Positions 9,524-19,757 of a stretch of DNA of 64,000 nucleotides are shown here, piece by piece. The DNA is taken from positions 558,001 through 622,000 of the forward strand of contig NZ_BMTQ01000003.1 in assembly GCF_014649755.1 (NCBI RefSeq). The letters run 5' to 3'. The notes beneath the pieces were generated by a model. It saw only the letters and a list, made by a program, of their open reading frames with translations. It ran no database searches and was not told the origin of the DNA. The position numbers were made by a program, and so were the translations under genes. Each line of letters begins with the position of its first letter. Within the stretch, counting starts at the first letter, position 1. The DNA comes from Streptomyces litmocidini (GTDB lineage: Bacteria > Actinomycetota > Actinomycetes > Streptomycetales > Streptomycetaceae).

Positions 9524-10531
9524 TCATTCCGCCGGGCGGGAACCGCCGAAGAGCCGTTGGAGGAGGATGAAGACGAACAACAGGCCGCCGATGACGATGC
9601 GCGTCCACCACGAGCTGAGCGTGCCCTGGAAGCTGACGACGGTCTGGATCAGGCCGAGGACCGTCACGCCCAGCGCGGTCCCCAGGACGAAGCCGGAGCC
9701 CCCGGTCAGCAGCGTCCCCCCGATGACGGCGGCCGCGATGGCGTCGAGTTCCATGCCGACGGCGTGCAGGGCGTAGCCGGACAGCATGTAGAAGGTCATC
9801 AGCAGACCGCCGAGGGCGGAGCACAGGCCGCTCACGGCGTACACCGCGATCTTGGTGCGTCCCACGGGCAGGCCCATGAGACGGGCCGAGGACTCGTTGC
9901 CGCCCAGGGCGTAGACGGTGCGGCCGAAGCGGGTGTGGTGGAGGACGACGAAGGCGAGCGCCAGCACGGTCAGGGCGATGACCACGGCGGGTGAGACGAA
10001 CAGCCCCCCGGGCAGGAGCACCCGCGTCTGGGCGATCCGCGTGGCCGTCGGGTCGGTGAGGGGGATGGACTCCGTGCTGATCGTGTAGCAGAGGCCCCGG
10101 GCGAGGAACATGCCCGCGAGGGTGACGATGAAGGGCTGGATCTCGAAGGCGTGGATCACCCAGCCCATGAGGGCGCCGCCTCCTGCTCCCACCAGCAGGA
10201 CCAGCGGCACCGCCAGGGCGAGCGGCACGCCGTTCCGTTCGACGAGCCAGGCCGTCAGCATGGTCGACAGGGCCACCATGGAGCCGACGGACAGATCGAT
10301 CCCCCCGGCGAGGACGACGAACGTCATGCCGATCGCCACGACGAGCAGGAAGCCGTTGTCGATCAGGACGTTGAGCAGGACCTGCGCGGAGAAGAAGCCT
10401 TCGTACCGCAGGGAGCCGATCGAGAACATCGCGACCAGCAGGGTGGCCGTCACCACGAGCGGCAGACGGGTGGCGTGCCGTGCCGAGAACCGCTGGAGCG
10501 GCCCGGTGAGGGAGCTGAGGGCGGTGCTCAC
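9524..10531 (-). CDS. yjfF: Sugar ABC transporter permease, YjfF type
   Basis: The second permease of the four-gene importer, 335 residues, with about eight to ten hydrophobic helices. The diagnostic block VVLAGGIDLSVGSMVAL and the C-terminal AAAVIGGTLLTGGSGFVLGT identify the MglC/RbsC/YjfF family. The frame stays open far upstream, but the GTG at 10531 overlaps the previous stop by 4 bp and begins a normal N-terminus (VSTALSSLTGPLQRFSARHA). It is the last gene of the operon and ends before a terminator hairpin. Confidence 0.9.
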   Translation of the reverse strand: MSTALSSLTGPLQRFSARHATRLPLVVTATLLVAMFSIGSLRYEGFFSAQVLLNVLIDNGFLLVVAIGMTFVVLAGGIDLSVGSMVALSTMLTAWLVERNGVPLALAVPLVLLVGAGGGALMGWVIHAFEIQPFIVTLAGMFLARGLCYTISTESIPLTDPTATRIAQTRVLLPGGLFVSPAVVIALTVLALAFVVLHHTRFGRTVYALGGNESSARLMGLPVGRTKIAVYAVSGLCSALGGLLMTFYMLSGYALHAVGMELDAIAAAVIGGTLLTGGSGFVLGTALGVTVLGLIQTVVSFQGTLSSWWTRIVIGGLLFVFILLQRLFGGSRPAE

Positions 10532-11639
10532 GGGTGGACCTCCTGACGGCGGGCCGCCACGTCGCCGGTCGCGGGGGCCGGGCCCGGGGCGGCCGGTCGG
10601 CGACGGCGCGAGAGCCGCGCGCGGAACGCGGGCGACTGGACGAGACACACGACGATGACGACCAGGGCCTTGAAGACGAGGGTGGTCTCCGGCGGTACGC
10701 CGAGGGTGTAGATCGTGGTCGAGAGGGTCTGGATGACCAGCGCGCCCAGGACCGTCCCGCCGAGGGAGAAACGACCGCCCGTGAGGGCGGTGCCGCCGAT
10801 GACCACGGCGAGGATGGCGTCCAGCTCGATCCACAGGCCCGCGTTGTTGCCGTCGGCGCTGGAGACGTTGGAGCTGATCATCAGGCCGGCCACCGCGGCG
10901 CACACGGCGCTCACGACGTAGACCGTGACCAGGAGCCCGGCCGCCCGGATCCCGACGAGCCGGCTCGCGACCGGGTTGCCGCCCACCGATTCGATCAGCA
11001 TGCCGAGCGCGGTCCGCCGGGTGACGAGGGAGGTCACCGCGACGAGGGCCGCGGCCAGCAGGACGGCGAACGGGAGGGTAAGCCAGTAGCCGCCGCCGAT
11101 CATCTTGTAGGCGCCGCTGGACACGCTGATGATCTGGCCGTCGGTGATCAGCTGGGCCACGCCCCGCCCCGCGACCATGAGGACCAGCGTGGCGACGATG
11201 GGCTGGACGCCGAGCCGGGCGACGAGGAAGCCGTTCAGCAGTCCGATCGCGGCGGCCACGCCGACCGCCACCACGACCGCCGACAGGACGGTGGGCGGAC
11301 TTCCGGGGTCCTTCGCGGTGGCGATGTGCTCGCACGCGAGGGCTCCGGCGATGGCGACCGTCGAGCCGACCGACAGGTCGATGCCCCGGGTGGCGATGAC
11401 CAGCGTCATGCCGAGCGACACCAGGACCAGGGGGGCGCCGAACTGGAGGATGTCGATCAGGCTGCCGTACAGGTGCCCGTTCTGGACGCGGACGGCGAAG
11501 AAGTCGTGGGTGAGCGCGACGTTCCCCAGCAGGAGGGCGGCCAGGACGGCGGCGGGCCAGAACAGGCGGTGCTCGGCGAGCCGCCGGACGCCGGGCGTCC
11601 GGGCCGGACGCCCCCCGGAGCCGGTGTCGTCAGGTGGTG

Positions 11640-11643
<4 letters not shown>
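10528..11643 (-). CDS. ytfT: Sugar ABC transporter permease, YtfT type
   Basis: The first permease of the four-gene importer, 371 residues. It shows the RbsC-like block VIATRGIDLSVGSTVAI and AVVIGGTALTGGRFSLGGT, with a basic, Pro-rich C-terminal tail. ATG 11643 overlaps the ytfR stop (ATGA), and its own stop overlaps the yjfF GTG. Having two distinct permeases, likely forming a heterodimer, is typical of YtfQRT-YjfF and of the AraUVWZ arabinose transporter described in Shewanella. Confidence 0.9.
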
Positions 11644-13199
<1,556 letters not shown>

Positions 13200-13264
13200 C
13201 CGCCCTCCTCTCCTGAGGGGTCGGGGCGGCACGAGGGCCGCCCCGACCGGGTGCGGGCGGAAGG

Positions 13265-14266
13265 TCAGTACTGGCGACCGGGAAGCGCGGCCGCGGCCTG
13301 GTCCTGGGTGTAGACGCCTTCCTTGACCTCGACCCGTCGCGGGACGCTCTCCCCCGCCGCGACCTTCTTGGCGAGTTCCATGAGCTGGTCGCCGAGGAGC
13401 GGGTTGCACTCGACCACCACGTTGATCTTCTTCTCCCGCATGGCGACGAAGGCGTCCTTGATGCCGTCGACGGAGATCACCTTGATGTCGACGCCCGGCT
13501 TCTTGCCCGCTTCTTCGATGGCCTGGATGGCTCCCAGGGCCATGTCGTCGTTGTGGGCGTACAGGACGTCGATGTCCTCGTGGGACTTGAGGAAGGCCTG
13601 CATGACCTCCTTGCCCTTGGCGCGGGTGAAGTCCCCGGTCTGAGAGGCGACGACCTTGAACTTGGGGTCCCCCTTGATGACGTCGGCGAAGCCGGCCTTG
13701 CGGTCGTTGGCGGGGGCGGAGCCGGTGGTGCCCTGGAGCTCGACGAGGTTGACCGGCGCCGAGGTGCCCTCGTACTCCTTCACGAGCCACTCGCCGGCCT
13801 CCCGGCCCTCCTTGACGAAGTCGGAGCCGAGGAAGGTCCGGTAGAGGGAGGTGTCCTGCGAGTCGACGGCGCGGTCGGTGAGGATCACGGGGATGCCGGC
13901 GTTCTTGGCCTCCTTCAGGACGGTGTCCCAGCCGGACTCCACCACCGGCGAGAAGGCGATGACGTCCACCTTCTGCTGGATGAAGGTGCGGATCGCCTTG
14001 ATCTGGTTCTCCTGCTTCTGCTGCGCGTCGGAGAACTTCAGCGTGATGCCGGCCTTCTCGGCCGCCTCGCGGACGGACCTGGTGTTGGCGGTGCGCCAGC
14101 CGCTCTCGGCTCCCACCTGGGCGAACCCGAGCACCAGCTTGCCGTCGGAGGCGCCCTTGCCGGTGCCGCCGGGGCTGCCGGTGGTCGCGGGCTCGGTGGT
14201 GCAGGCGGTCAGCGCGCTGCCGACCAGGGCGGCGGCGGCGATGACGCGGAGGGCTCTGTGGGCCAT
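13265..14266 (-). CDS. ytfQ: Sugar ABC transporter substrate-binding lipoprotein, YtfQ type
   Basis: Surface sugar receptor, 333 residues. The start MAHRALRVIAAAALVGSALT leads to a lipobox (ALTAC), so it should be lipid-anchored. The mature domain matches the YtfQ group: LGFAQVGAESGWRTANTRS, FSPVVESGWDTVL, VILTDRAVDSQD, FLGSDFVKEGREAGEWL and NPLLGDQLMEL. YtfQ is known to bind galactofuranose, and the related AraU binds arabinose; a furanose form of arabinose is the natural guess here. The ATG at 14266 follows GAGAGGAA. It is the first gene of the operon, with two LacI-type operators upstream. Confidence 0.92.
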   Translation of the reverse strand: MAHRALRVIAAAALVGSALTACTTEPATTGSPGGTGKGASDGKLVLGFAQVGAESGWRTANTRSVREAAEKAGITLKFSDAQQKQENQIKAIRTFIQQKVDVIAFSPVVESGWDTVLKEAKNAGIPVILTDRAVDSQDTSLYRTFLGSDFVKEGREAGEWLVKEYEGTSAPVNLVELQGTTGSAPANDRKAGFADVIKGDPKFKVVASQTGDFTRAKGKEVMQAFLKSHEDIDVLYAHNDDMALGAIQAIEEAGKKPGVDIKVISVDGIKDAFVAMREKKINVVVECNPLLGDQLMELAKKVAAGESVPRRVEVKEGVYTQDQAAAALPGRQY

Positions 14267-14417
14267 GTCGTGGTTCCTCTCGGGACGTGCGTCGTACCAG
14301 GCGGGGCCCTGAAGGCGAGGGGCACCGTGAAGGCGTGGCTGCGCAGGGGTGGTCGAGCCGGGCGGGGCAGGACGAAACGTCGGCCCCGACGACCGGCGAG
14401 CTGGCGAACGCGACACA

Positions 14418-14433
14418 TTGTGAGCGCTAACAG
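14418..14433. promoter_or_regulatory. LacI-type operator upstream of ytfQ operon
   Basis: TTGTGAGCGCTAACAG differs from the site at 4129 in one base only. It is about 150 bp upstream of ytfQ, in the likely promoter region. Confidence 0.8.
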
Positions 14434-14652
14434 AGCCGTAACTCAAGGGCTCGTACGGCCGTTACCCGTTCTTGACGCGCAGGGGCCGGCCGGCGATGGG
14501 GCGCGGAGAGACCCGGAAGCCCGCAGGGGCGTGCAGTTGCCGAGGAAGTACGGCCCTCCCGGCGCCCCCGTGCGACCTGGGCCGGACCCAAGGGCCCCTC
14601 CCCCGCCCGCAGACCCGATGCGACCACTCGACCCAGGGCGTCGACCCGAAAG

Positions 14653-14668
14653 TTGTGAGCGTTAACAA
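14653..14668. promoter_or_regulatory. Distal LacI-type operator
   Basis: TTGTGAGCGTTAACAA is identical over 16 bp to the araB operator read on the minus strand. It is 235 bp upstream of the operator at 14418 and may be an auxiliary site allowing looping, since no gene starts next to it. Confidence 0.75.
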
Positions 14669-14758
14669 TCATGATCATTTCCTTCCCCCGGAAACCGGCT
14701 CCCTCACCACAGGTGCCGCCCGTGGGGCCCGCTGGGCCCGGTGAAGTCGTCGGCCCTC

Positions 14759-14821
14759 GGCGGGCACGGGTCGAGGTCCGGCGGGCGCGGGTCGGAGCCC
14801 GGCGAGCACGGGTCGAGGTCC
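14759..14821. repeat. Three tandem copies of a 21-bp unit
   Basis: Units GGCGGGCACGGGTCGAGGTC-C, GGCGGGCGCGGGTCGGAGCC-C and GGCGAGCACGGGTCGAGGTC-C follow one another directly. A C-rich pyrimidine tract (about 14834-14875) comes next. No gene is seen between 14267 and 15004; besides two operators this gap holds only these low-complexity tracts. Confidence 0.75.
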
Positions 14822-15004
14822 GGCGCCGGCATCGCGTCCCCGCCCCCGTCCCCGCCCCGTCCCCGCCCCCGTCCGGCCACGGGAGGCCTCTCGGCCCATG
14901 GCCGGGCTCGCGAGGGAGCAGGCCGCGCGCATCCGGCCCCGCCCCCGCCGCCGGCCGACGGCGTCCTCTCCGCCGGTGCCCGGGACGCGGTTCTTCGCCG
15001 CCCG

Positions 15005-15523
15005 TCAGTCGGTGTGACCCGGTGGAGGGGGCGGGGCGGGGAGCCCCGGCGCGGGCTCGGGCCACACCAGCAGCACCGGACAGGGAGCGTGGTCGACGAC
15101 GAAGCGCGCGGCGGGGCCGAGACTGTGCGGTCCGAGGTGGGTGCGGTCGCCGTCCCGGGCCAGGATCAGCAGGTCGCCGCCCTCGGCCGCGGCGACGACC
15201 TCGCGCTCGACGCGGCCGGTGCGCTCGGTGCGCGCGCAGGGGCGGCCCAGGCGGTCGGCGGCGTCCTGGAGCAACTGCCGCGCGGAGGCGGCGGCGACGT
15301 GTTCCAGGCGCGTGCCGGGGTCCCTCCCCCATCCTTCGGCCGGGCGGTGCGCCCCGGGGTGGCCGCGGCCGAGGAGTCCGGCGAAGGCGCCGTGCGCGGC
15401 GCCCGGGACGTCGGCGGGGGTGACGTGCAGGAGGACGATGTCGGCATCCGCGGGCGTGTGGGCCCGGGCGGCGTCCACGCAGGCGGGCCAGGTGCCCTCG
15501 ACGATCCAGACGACCACGGCCAT
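15005..15523 (-). CDS. Universal stress protein family protein
   Basis: A small cytoplasmic protein of 172 residues with one Usp domain. It shows the opening hydrophobic strand (AVVVWIVEGTWPACVDAA), a central VVAAAEGGDLLILARDGD strand and the closing GPHSLGPAARFVVDHAPCPV, which is the usual end of the Usp fold carrying the nucleotide-binding G-x-x-x-x-G-S-type loop in altered form. The C-terminal tail is Pro-rich. It follows the ArsB-like permease gene by 3 bp on the same strand, so the two are probably co-transcribed. Its exact role is unknown. Confidence 0.8.
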   Translation of the reverse strand: MAVVVWIVEGTWPACVDAARAHTPADADIVLLHVTPADVPGAAHGAFAGLLGRGHPGAHRPAEGWGRDPGTRLEHVAAASARQLLQDAADRLGRPCARTERTGRVEREVVAAAEGGDLLILARDGDRTHLGPHSLGPAARFVVDHAPCPVLLVWPEPAPGLPAPPPPPGHTD

Positions 15524-15526
15524 GGG

Positions 15527-16786
15527 TCAGCCTCCTCCGGTGACGGTCAGTGAGAGCCACAGTGCCAGGACTGCGGCGGCCAGGCTCGCGGGCACCGCGT
15601 ACACGCCGAGGCGGGTGAACTCCTTCAGCTCCACCTCCCCGTCGTGGGCGTGGACGATGCGCCGCCACAGCAGGGTGGCCAGCGAACCGGCGTAGGTGAG
15701 GTTGGGGCCGATGTTCACCCCGAGCAGGACGGCGAGGACGGCGCCGGGGCCCGAGGGGGCGGTCAGCGGCAGGAGCACCAGGACGGCGGGCAGGTTGTTG
15801 ATGACGTTCGCGAGGACGGCGGCCAGTCCGGCGAGGGCGAGGAGTTCCGGCAGGCCGGTGCCGTCGGGGACGAGGTGCCCCAGGGCGTCGTCGAGACCGT
15901 TGTCCACCACCGCCAGGACCACGATCCCGAGGGCCAGGACGAAGGCCAGGAAGGGAACGGAGGCGGCACGGACCAGTGCGCGGGGAGTGGTGCGGCGGCG
16001 GACGAGGGCCCGTACGGCGAGGGCGAGCGCCCCTGCCAGGGCGGCCCACGCCGGGTCGACGCCGACCGCCGAGGTCAGCACGAAGCCCGCGAGCGTGCAT
16101 CCCACGGTCACCAGGGCGAACAGGGGCAGCGGCGGCGGTTCGACGGCGGCGGGGGCCCGTGCCCCGGCGTCCAGGTCGGTGGCGAAGAAGCGCCGGAAGA
16201 CCAGGTACTCGACGCCGATCGCCGCCGCCCACGGCAGGGCCATCAGCGCGGCGAACCGGGTGAAGCTCAACCCGCTGGCCGTGAAGGCGAGCAGGTTGGT
16301 GAGGTTGGAGACGGGCAGCAGCAGGGAGGCGGTGTTCGACAGGTGGGTGCAGGCGTACACGTGCGGTTTGGGACGGGCCCCGATGCGGGCCGCGGTGGCG
16401 AACACCACGGGGGTCAGCAGCACGACCGTGGCGTCCAGGCTGAGCACGGCCGTGATCGCCGACGCGGCCAGGAACACCTGGGCGAGCAGCCGACGCGGCC
16501 GGCCCGCCGCCGTACGCGCCATCCACGCCCCGCAGGCCTGGAACAGCCCTTCGTCGTCGCAGAGCTGAGCCAGCACCAGGACGGCCGCCAGGAAGCCGAT
16601 CACCGGTCCGAGCCGTTCCGCCTCGGCCAGGGCGTCGTCGAGGGAGAGGGCCCCGGTGGCGATCACCAGGACCGCGGCCGGGACGGCCACGACCGCCTCC
16701 GGCCACCCGAAGGGACGGACGACCGCACAGGCCAGCACGAGGACGAGCAGGGTCGCGGACAGGGCCTCCGCGAGCTGAGCGTTCAG
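15527..16786 (-). CDS. ArsB/NhaD-superfamily (SLC13-like) membrane transporter
   Basis: A polytopic membrane protein of about 419 residues with ten or more hydrophobic segments. Motifs typical of the ArsB/CitM ion-transporter group are present: a repeated helix-loop pattern with LSLDATVVLLTPVVFATAAR in the first half and LANVINNLPAVLVLLPLTA plus LLGVNIGPNLTYAGSLATLL in the second. Substrate cannot be assigned; an anion such as arsenite or an Na+/H+ exchange role are both possible. The start is uncertain: the only upstream in-frame ATG (16894) would add 36 polar residues, while AAGGA precedes a CTG (16786) or ATT (16789) that begins the normal-looking sequence NAQLAEALSATLL. I chose the CTG. 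It lies 3 bp from the Usp gene. Confidence 0.75.
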   Translation of the reverse strand: MNAQLAEALSATLLVLVLACAVVRPFGWPEAVVAVPAAVLVIATGALSLDDALAEAERLGPVIGFLAAVLVLAQLCDDEGLFQACGAWMARTAAGRPRRLLAQVFLAASAITAVLSLDATVVLLTPVVFATAARIGARPKPHVYACTHLSNTASLLLPVSNLTNLLAFTASGLSFTRFAALMALPWAAAIGVEYLVFRRFFATDLDAGARAPAAVEPPPLPLFALVTVGCTLAGFVLTSAVGVDPAWAALAGALALAVRALVRRRTTPRALVRAASVPFLAFVLALGIVVLAVVDNGLDDALGHLVPDGTGLPELLALAGLAAVLANVINNLPAVLVLLPLTAPSGPGAVLAVLLGVNIGPNLTYAGSLATLLWRRIVHAHDGEVELKEFTRLGVYAVPASLAAAVLALWLSLTVTGGG

Positions 16787-16907
16787 AATCGGGTCCTTCC
16801 GTAACGGCGGTCGACCGCCTGCGCCATCGTGCCGAACGCTACCCGCACGGGCGTCACCTCCCGCGGACCGGCCGGACGGTCGACTTCGCGCCACCGCGTC
16901 GATCCCG

Positions 16908-16937
16908 TTGACGGTGCGCGGCGGGCCTCACTAACCT
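16908..16937 (+). promoter_or_regulatory. Candidate promoter of the cellulase gene
   Basis: TTGACG, 18 bp, then TAACCT fits a vegetative actinomycete promoter. It points toward the cellulase gene and lies just upstream of the CebR box. Identified by eye only. Confidence 0.4.
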
Positions 16938-16985
16938 GCGCTCAGATCTCCGTCCCCCTCGACCGCTGTTCGACGCACCCTCGTT

Positions 16986-16999
16986 TGGGAGCGCTCCCA
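16986..16999. promoter_or_regulatory. CebR operator (cellobiose-responsive)
   Basis: TGGGAGCGCTCCCA is a perfect 14-bp palindrome and exactly the established consensus of the Streptomyces cellulose-utilisation repressor CebR. It lies 170 bp upstream of the GH9 cellulase start and just downstream of a candidate promoter. Cellobiose would release the repressor. The cebR gene itself is not in this window. Confidence 0.9.
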
Positions 17000-17169
17000 C
17001 GCACAGGAGGCGAAGAGGGATTGTTTGACATGCCCACTTCGCTTGAGCGCGGTCCCCCAGCGCCGTCCCGGCCGGCCGGAGGCGACCGCCTCCGCCTCCT
17101 GGCGGACGGGCCTGCCCGCGCGGACCGGCCCGCCCCGCCGATTCCCCCGACGACACCCAGGAGCCGCAC

Positions 17170-19317
17170 ATGCCGCCCTCTCGCCCCTTACGCCTCTCCA
17201 CCGCCCTGCTGACGGGCGCCCTCCTCCTCGGCGGCCTCACGACCGCGCCGGCCGTGGCGAGCGCCACCGCCGCGACGGCGGCCACCACGGCCGTACGCGT
17301 CAACCAGGTCGGCTACCTGCCCGACGGGCCCAAGCGCGCCACCGTCGTCACCACGGCGACGCAGGCGCTCACCTGGCAGCTGCGGAACGCGTCCGGCGCC
17401 CTGGTCGCCTCCGGATCGACGGTCCCGCGCGGCGCGGACGCCCCCTCCGGACAGTCCGTCCAGGTGGCCGACTTCTCCTCGTACCGCACCACGGGCTCGG
17501 GATACGTCCTGGCCGTGGACGGCAACAGCAGCGCGCCCTTCGACATCCGCGCAGACCTCTACGACGCCTTGCGTTCCGACTCGATGGCGTTCTTCCACCA
17601 CCAGCGCAGCGGCATCGCGATCGACGCCTCCCTCGTGGGCTCCGCGTACGCGCGCCCGGCCGGACACCTCGGCGTCGCGCCCAACCAGGGCGACACGTCC
17701 GTCCCGTGCCAGGCCACCGTGTGCGACTACACGCAGGACGTCAGGGGTGGCTGGTACGACGCGGGCGACCACGGCAAGTACGTGGTCAACGGCGGCATCT
17801 CCACCTGGCTGGTCGTCAACTCCTTCGAGCGGGCCAAGCGGGCCGGCAGGGACGCCGCGCTGGGCGACTCGACCCTGCGCGTCCCCGAACGCGGCAACGG
17901 AATGCCCGACGTCCTCGACGAGGCCCGGTGGGAGCTCGACTTCCTGATGCGCATGCAGGTGCCTGACGGCAGGCCGTACGCGGGCATGGCCTTCCACAAG
18001 GTCCACGACGCGGCCTGGACCGGCATGCCGCTGCGCCCCGACCAGGACGCGCAGCCCCGCGAGCTGCACCGGCCGTCCACGGCGGCGACCCTCAACCTCG
18101 CGGCGGCCGCCGCGCAGTGCGCCCGGGTCTTCCGCCCGTACGACTCCGCGTACGCCGACCGGTGCCTGTCGGCCGCCCGCCGGGCCTGGACCGCGGCACA
18201 GTCCCACCCCGCCCTGTACGCACCGGACTCGGACAGCACGGGCGGCGGAGCCTACGGCGACACGAAGGTCACCGACGAGTTCTACTGGGCGGCCGCCGAG
18301 CTGTACGCGACGACCGGCGAGAGCGCCTACCGGGACGCGGTCACCTCCTCGCCCTGGCACACCTCCGCCGACGCGTTCAGCCCGTACGGCTTCGGCTGGG
18401 CGGACACGGCCGCACTCGGCCGGCTCGTCCTGGCCACCGTCCCCAACGGCCTGCCCGCGTCCGACCTGGCCCGGATCAGGGCCTCGGTGACGGCGGCCGC
18501 CGACGGCTACCTGTCCAGGATGGCCGCCCAGGGCTACGCCGTGCCCGTCCCGGCGGACGGGTACTTCTGGGGCTCGAACGGCGAGGTCGCCGACGACGCG
18601 GTCGTCATGGCCGTCGCCGGCGAGCTGACGGGCGACGGGCGCTACCGCGCCGGCGCACTGGAGGCCATGGACTACCTGCTCGGCCGCAACGCCCTCGGCC
18701 AGTCCTACGTGACCGGCCACGGCGAGACGTCCTCGCAGAACCAGCACCACCGCTTCTGGGCCCACCAGTTGGACGCCGCCCTGCCCCACCCGCCGGCCGG
18801 GTCGCTCGCGGGCGGTCCCGACAGCGCGCTCCAGGACCCGGTCGCGCAGGAGAAGCTGACCGGCTGCGCGCCCGCCGCCTGCTACATCGACGACATCGGC
18901 TCGTACTCGACCAACGAGGTGGCGATCAACTGGAACGCCCCGCTGGCCTGGCTCGCCGCCTACGCCGCCGAGCGGACCTCCACCGGCGGCGAACCGCCCA
19001 CCGCCGCCTGCGCGGTGACGTACACGGTGGACAACGTCTGGAACACCGGCTTCACCGCGACCGTCACCGTCAGGAACACCGGCCCGACGGCCGTGGACGG
19101 CTGGCAGCTGACCTGGGCCTATCCGGGCGGTCAGCGCGTCACGAGCGCCTGGAACGCCACCGTCACCCAGAGCGGCACGGCCGTGAGCGCCCGCGACGCC
19201 GGCTGGAACCGGGCGATCGCACCCGGCGCGACCGCGAGCTTCGGGATCCAGGGCACCCACCCGGGCGCGAATCCCTCCCCCACGGCCTTCACGCTCAACG
19301 GAAGCGCCTGCACCTGA
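17170..19317 (+). CDS. Secreted GH9 cellulase (endoglucanase) with C-terminal CBM2
   Basis: Hydrolyses beta-1,4-glucan outside the cell. Residues 1-30 form a signal peptide ([19 protein letters not shown], ending AVASA). Residues about 40-125 are the Ig-like CelD_N domain. The GH9 catalytic domain follows, with [17 protein letters not shown] carrying the two key aspartates (D197, D200) and the C-terminal block [17 protein letters not shown] carrying the catalytic acid Glu. Residues about 612-715 are a family 2 cellulose-binding module bounded by two cysteines (ACAVTY...GSACT) with exposed tryptophans. Length 715 is normal for this architecture. The ATG follows AGGAG. A CebR box upstream and a terminator downstream indicate a single-gene, cellobiose-induced unit. 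Confidence 0.95.
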   Translation: MPPSRPLRLSTALLTGALLLGGLTTAPAVASATAATAATTAVRVNQVGYLPDGPKRATVVTTATQALTWQLRNASGALVASGSTVPRGADAPSGQSVQVADFSSYRTTGSGYVLAVDGNSSAPFDIRADLYDALRSDSMAFFHHQRSGIAIDASLVGSAYARPAGHLGVAPNQGDTSVPCQATVCDYTQDVRGGWYDAGDHGKYVVNGGISTWLVVNSFERAKRAGRDAALGDSTLRVPERGNGMPDVLDEARWELDFLMRMQVPDGRPYAGMAFHKVHDAAWTGMPLRPDQDAQPRELHRPSTAATLNLAAAAAQCARVFRPYDSAYADRCLSAARRAWTAAQSHPALYAPDSDSTGGGAYGDTKVTDEFYWAAAELYATTGESAYRDAVTSSPWHTSADAFSPYGFGWADTAALGRLVLATVPNGLPASDLARIRASVTAAADGYLSRMAAQGYAVPVPADGYFWGSNGEVADDAVVMAVAGELTGDGRYRAGALEAMDYLLGRNALGQSYVTGHGETSSQNQHHRFWAHQLDAALPHPPAGSLAGGPDSALQDPVAQEKLTGCAPAACYIDDIGSYSTNEVAINWNAPLAWLAAYAAERTSTGGEPPTAACAVTYTVDNVWNTGFTATVTVRNTGPTAVDGWQLTWAYPGGQRVTSAWNATVTQSGTAVSARDAGWNRAIAPGATASFGIQGTHPGANPSPTAFTLNGSACT

Positions 19318-19326
19318 TCCGCGGCC

Positions 19327-19364
19327 GGCCGGGGCCGGGCGGAAGCGACCGCCCGGCCCCGGCC
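19327..19364. terminator. Terminator of the cellulase gene
   Basis: A perfect 16-bp GC-only inverted repeat (GGCCGGGGCCGGGCGG and its complement) with a 6-nt loop starts 10 bp after the cellulase stop. Confidence 0.85.
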
Positions 19365-19408
19365 CGCGCCGCACCCCGGCCGGAACCCCCACCACCAGGC
19401 GCCTCCCC

Positions 19409-19543
19409 GTGCGCCGGCTCCTCGGCTGCCTGACGGCGGCGGCAGCCGCACTCGCCGGACCCACCACGGCGGCGCCACCGGCGACGGCCGCCGACTCGGG
19501 CACGTTCAGCGTGCTCGCCCACCACGTGGCCGGCCCGCCCGAA
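19409..19543 (+). pseudogene. Remnant of a secreted endonuclease/exonuclease/phosphatase-type protein
   Basis: A GTG-started frame encodes a signal-peptide-like start (VRRLLGCLTAAAAALAG) followed by SGTFSVLAHHVAGPPEAW. That closely resembles the opening of secreted Streptomyces EEP-domain proteins, which read like TFSVLTYNVAGLPE. Recognisable sequence stops there and the frame closes at 19639 after only 76 codons, so nearly the whole catalytic domain is missing. I infer a decayed 5' end. The rest of the gap (19544-19757) shows nothing else apart from the expected kinase promoter region. Confidence 0.55.
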
Positions 19544-19757
19544 GCCTGGCAGATCTTGCGCGGAGCCCGCATCAGCCCCCACCGCATGGCCGTCGTCACC
19601 GAAGCCGTCCTCACCCTGGACAGAAGACGCTGGAGGTGATCAGTCGGTCTTCCGCAAGTCCCGGTAAGCCCGGCCAAGTCGACTGACGGTACGTCAAAAT
19701 GGTGACACCCGGGGCGCATTCTCCCCGAGGACCGTCAACGACATTTCGGGGGTGTCC

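Noticed and set aside
14671..15553. Long plus-strand open frames over 14.7-15.5 kb
   Set aside because: They are Arg/Gly/Pro-rich shadows of GC-rich DNA opposite the Usp gene, with no protein motifs.
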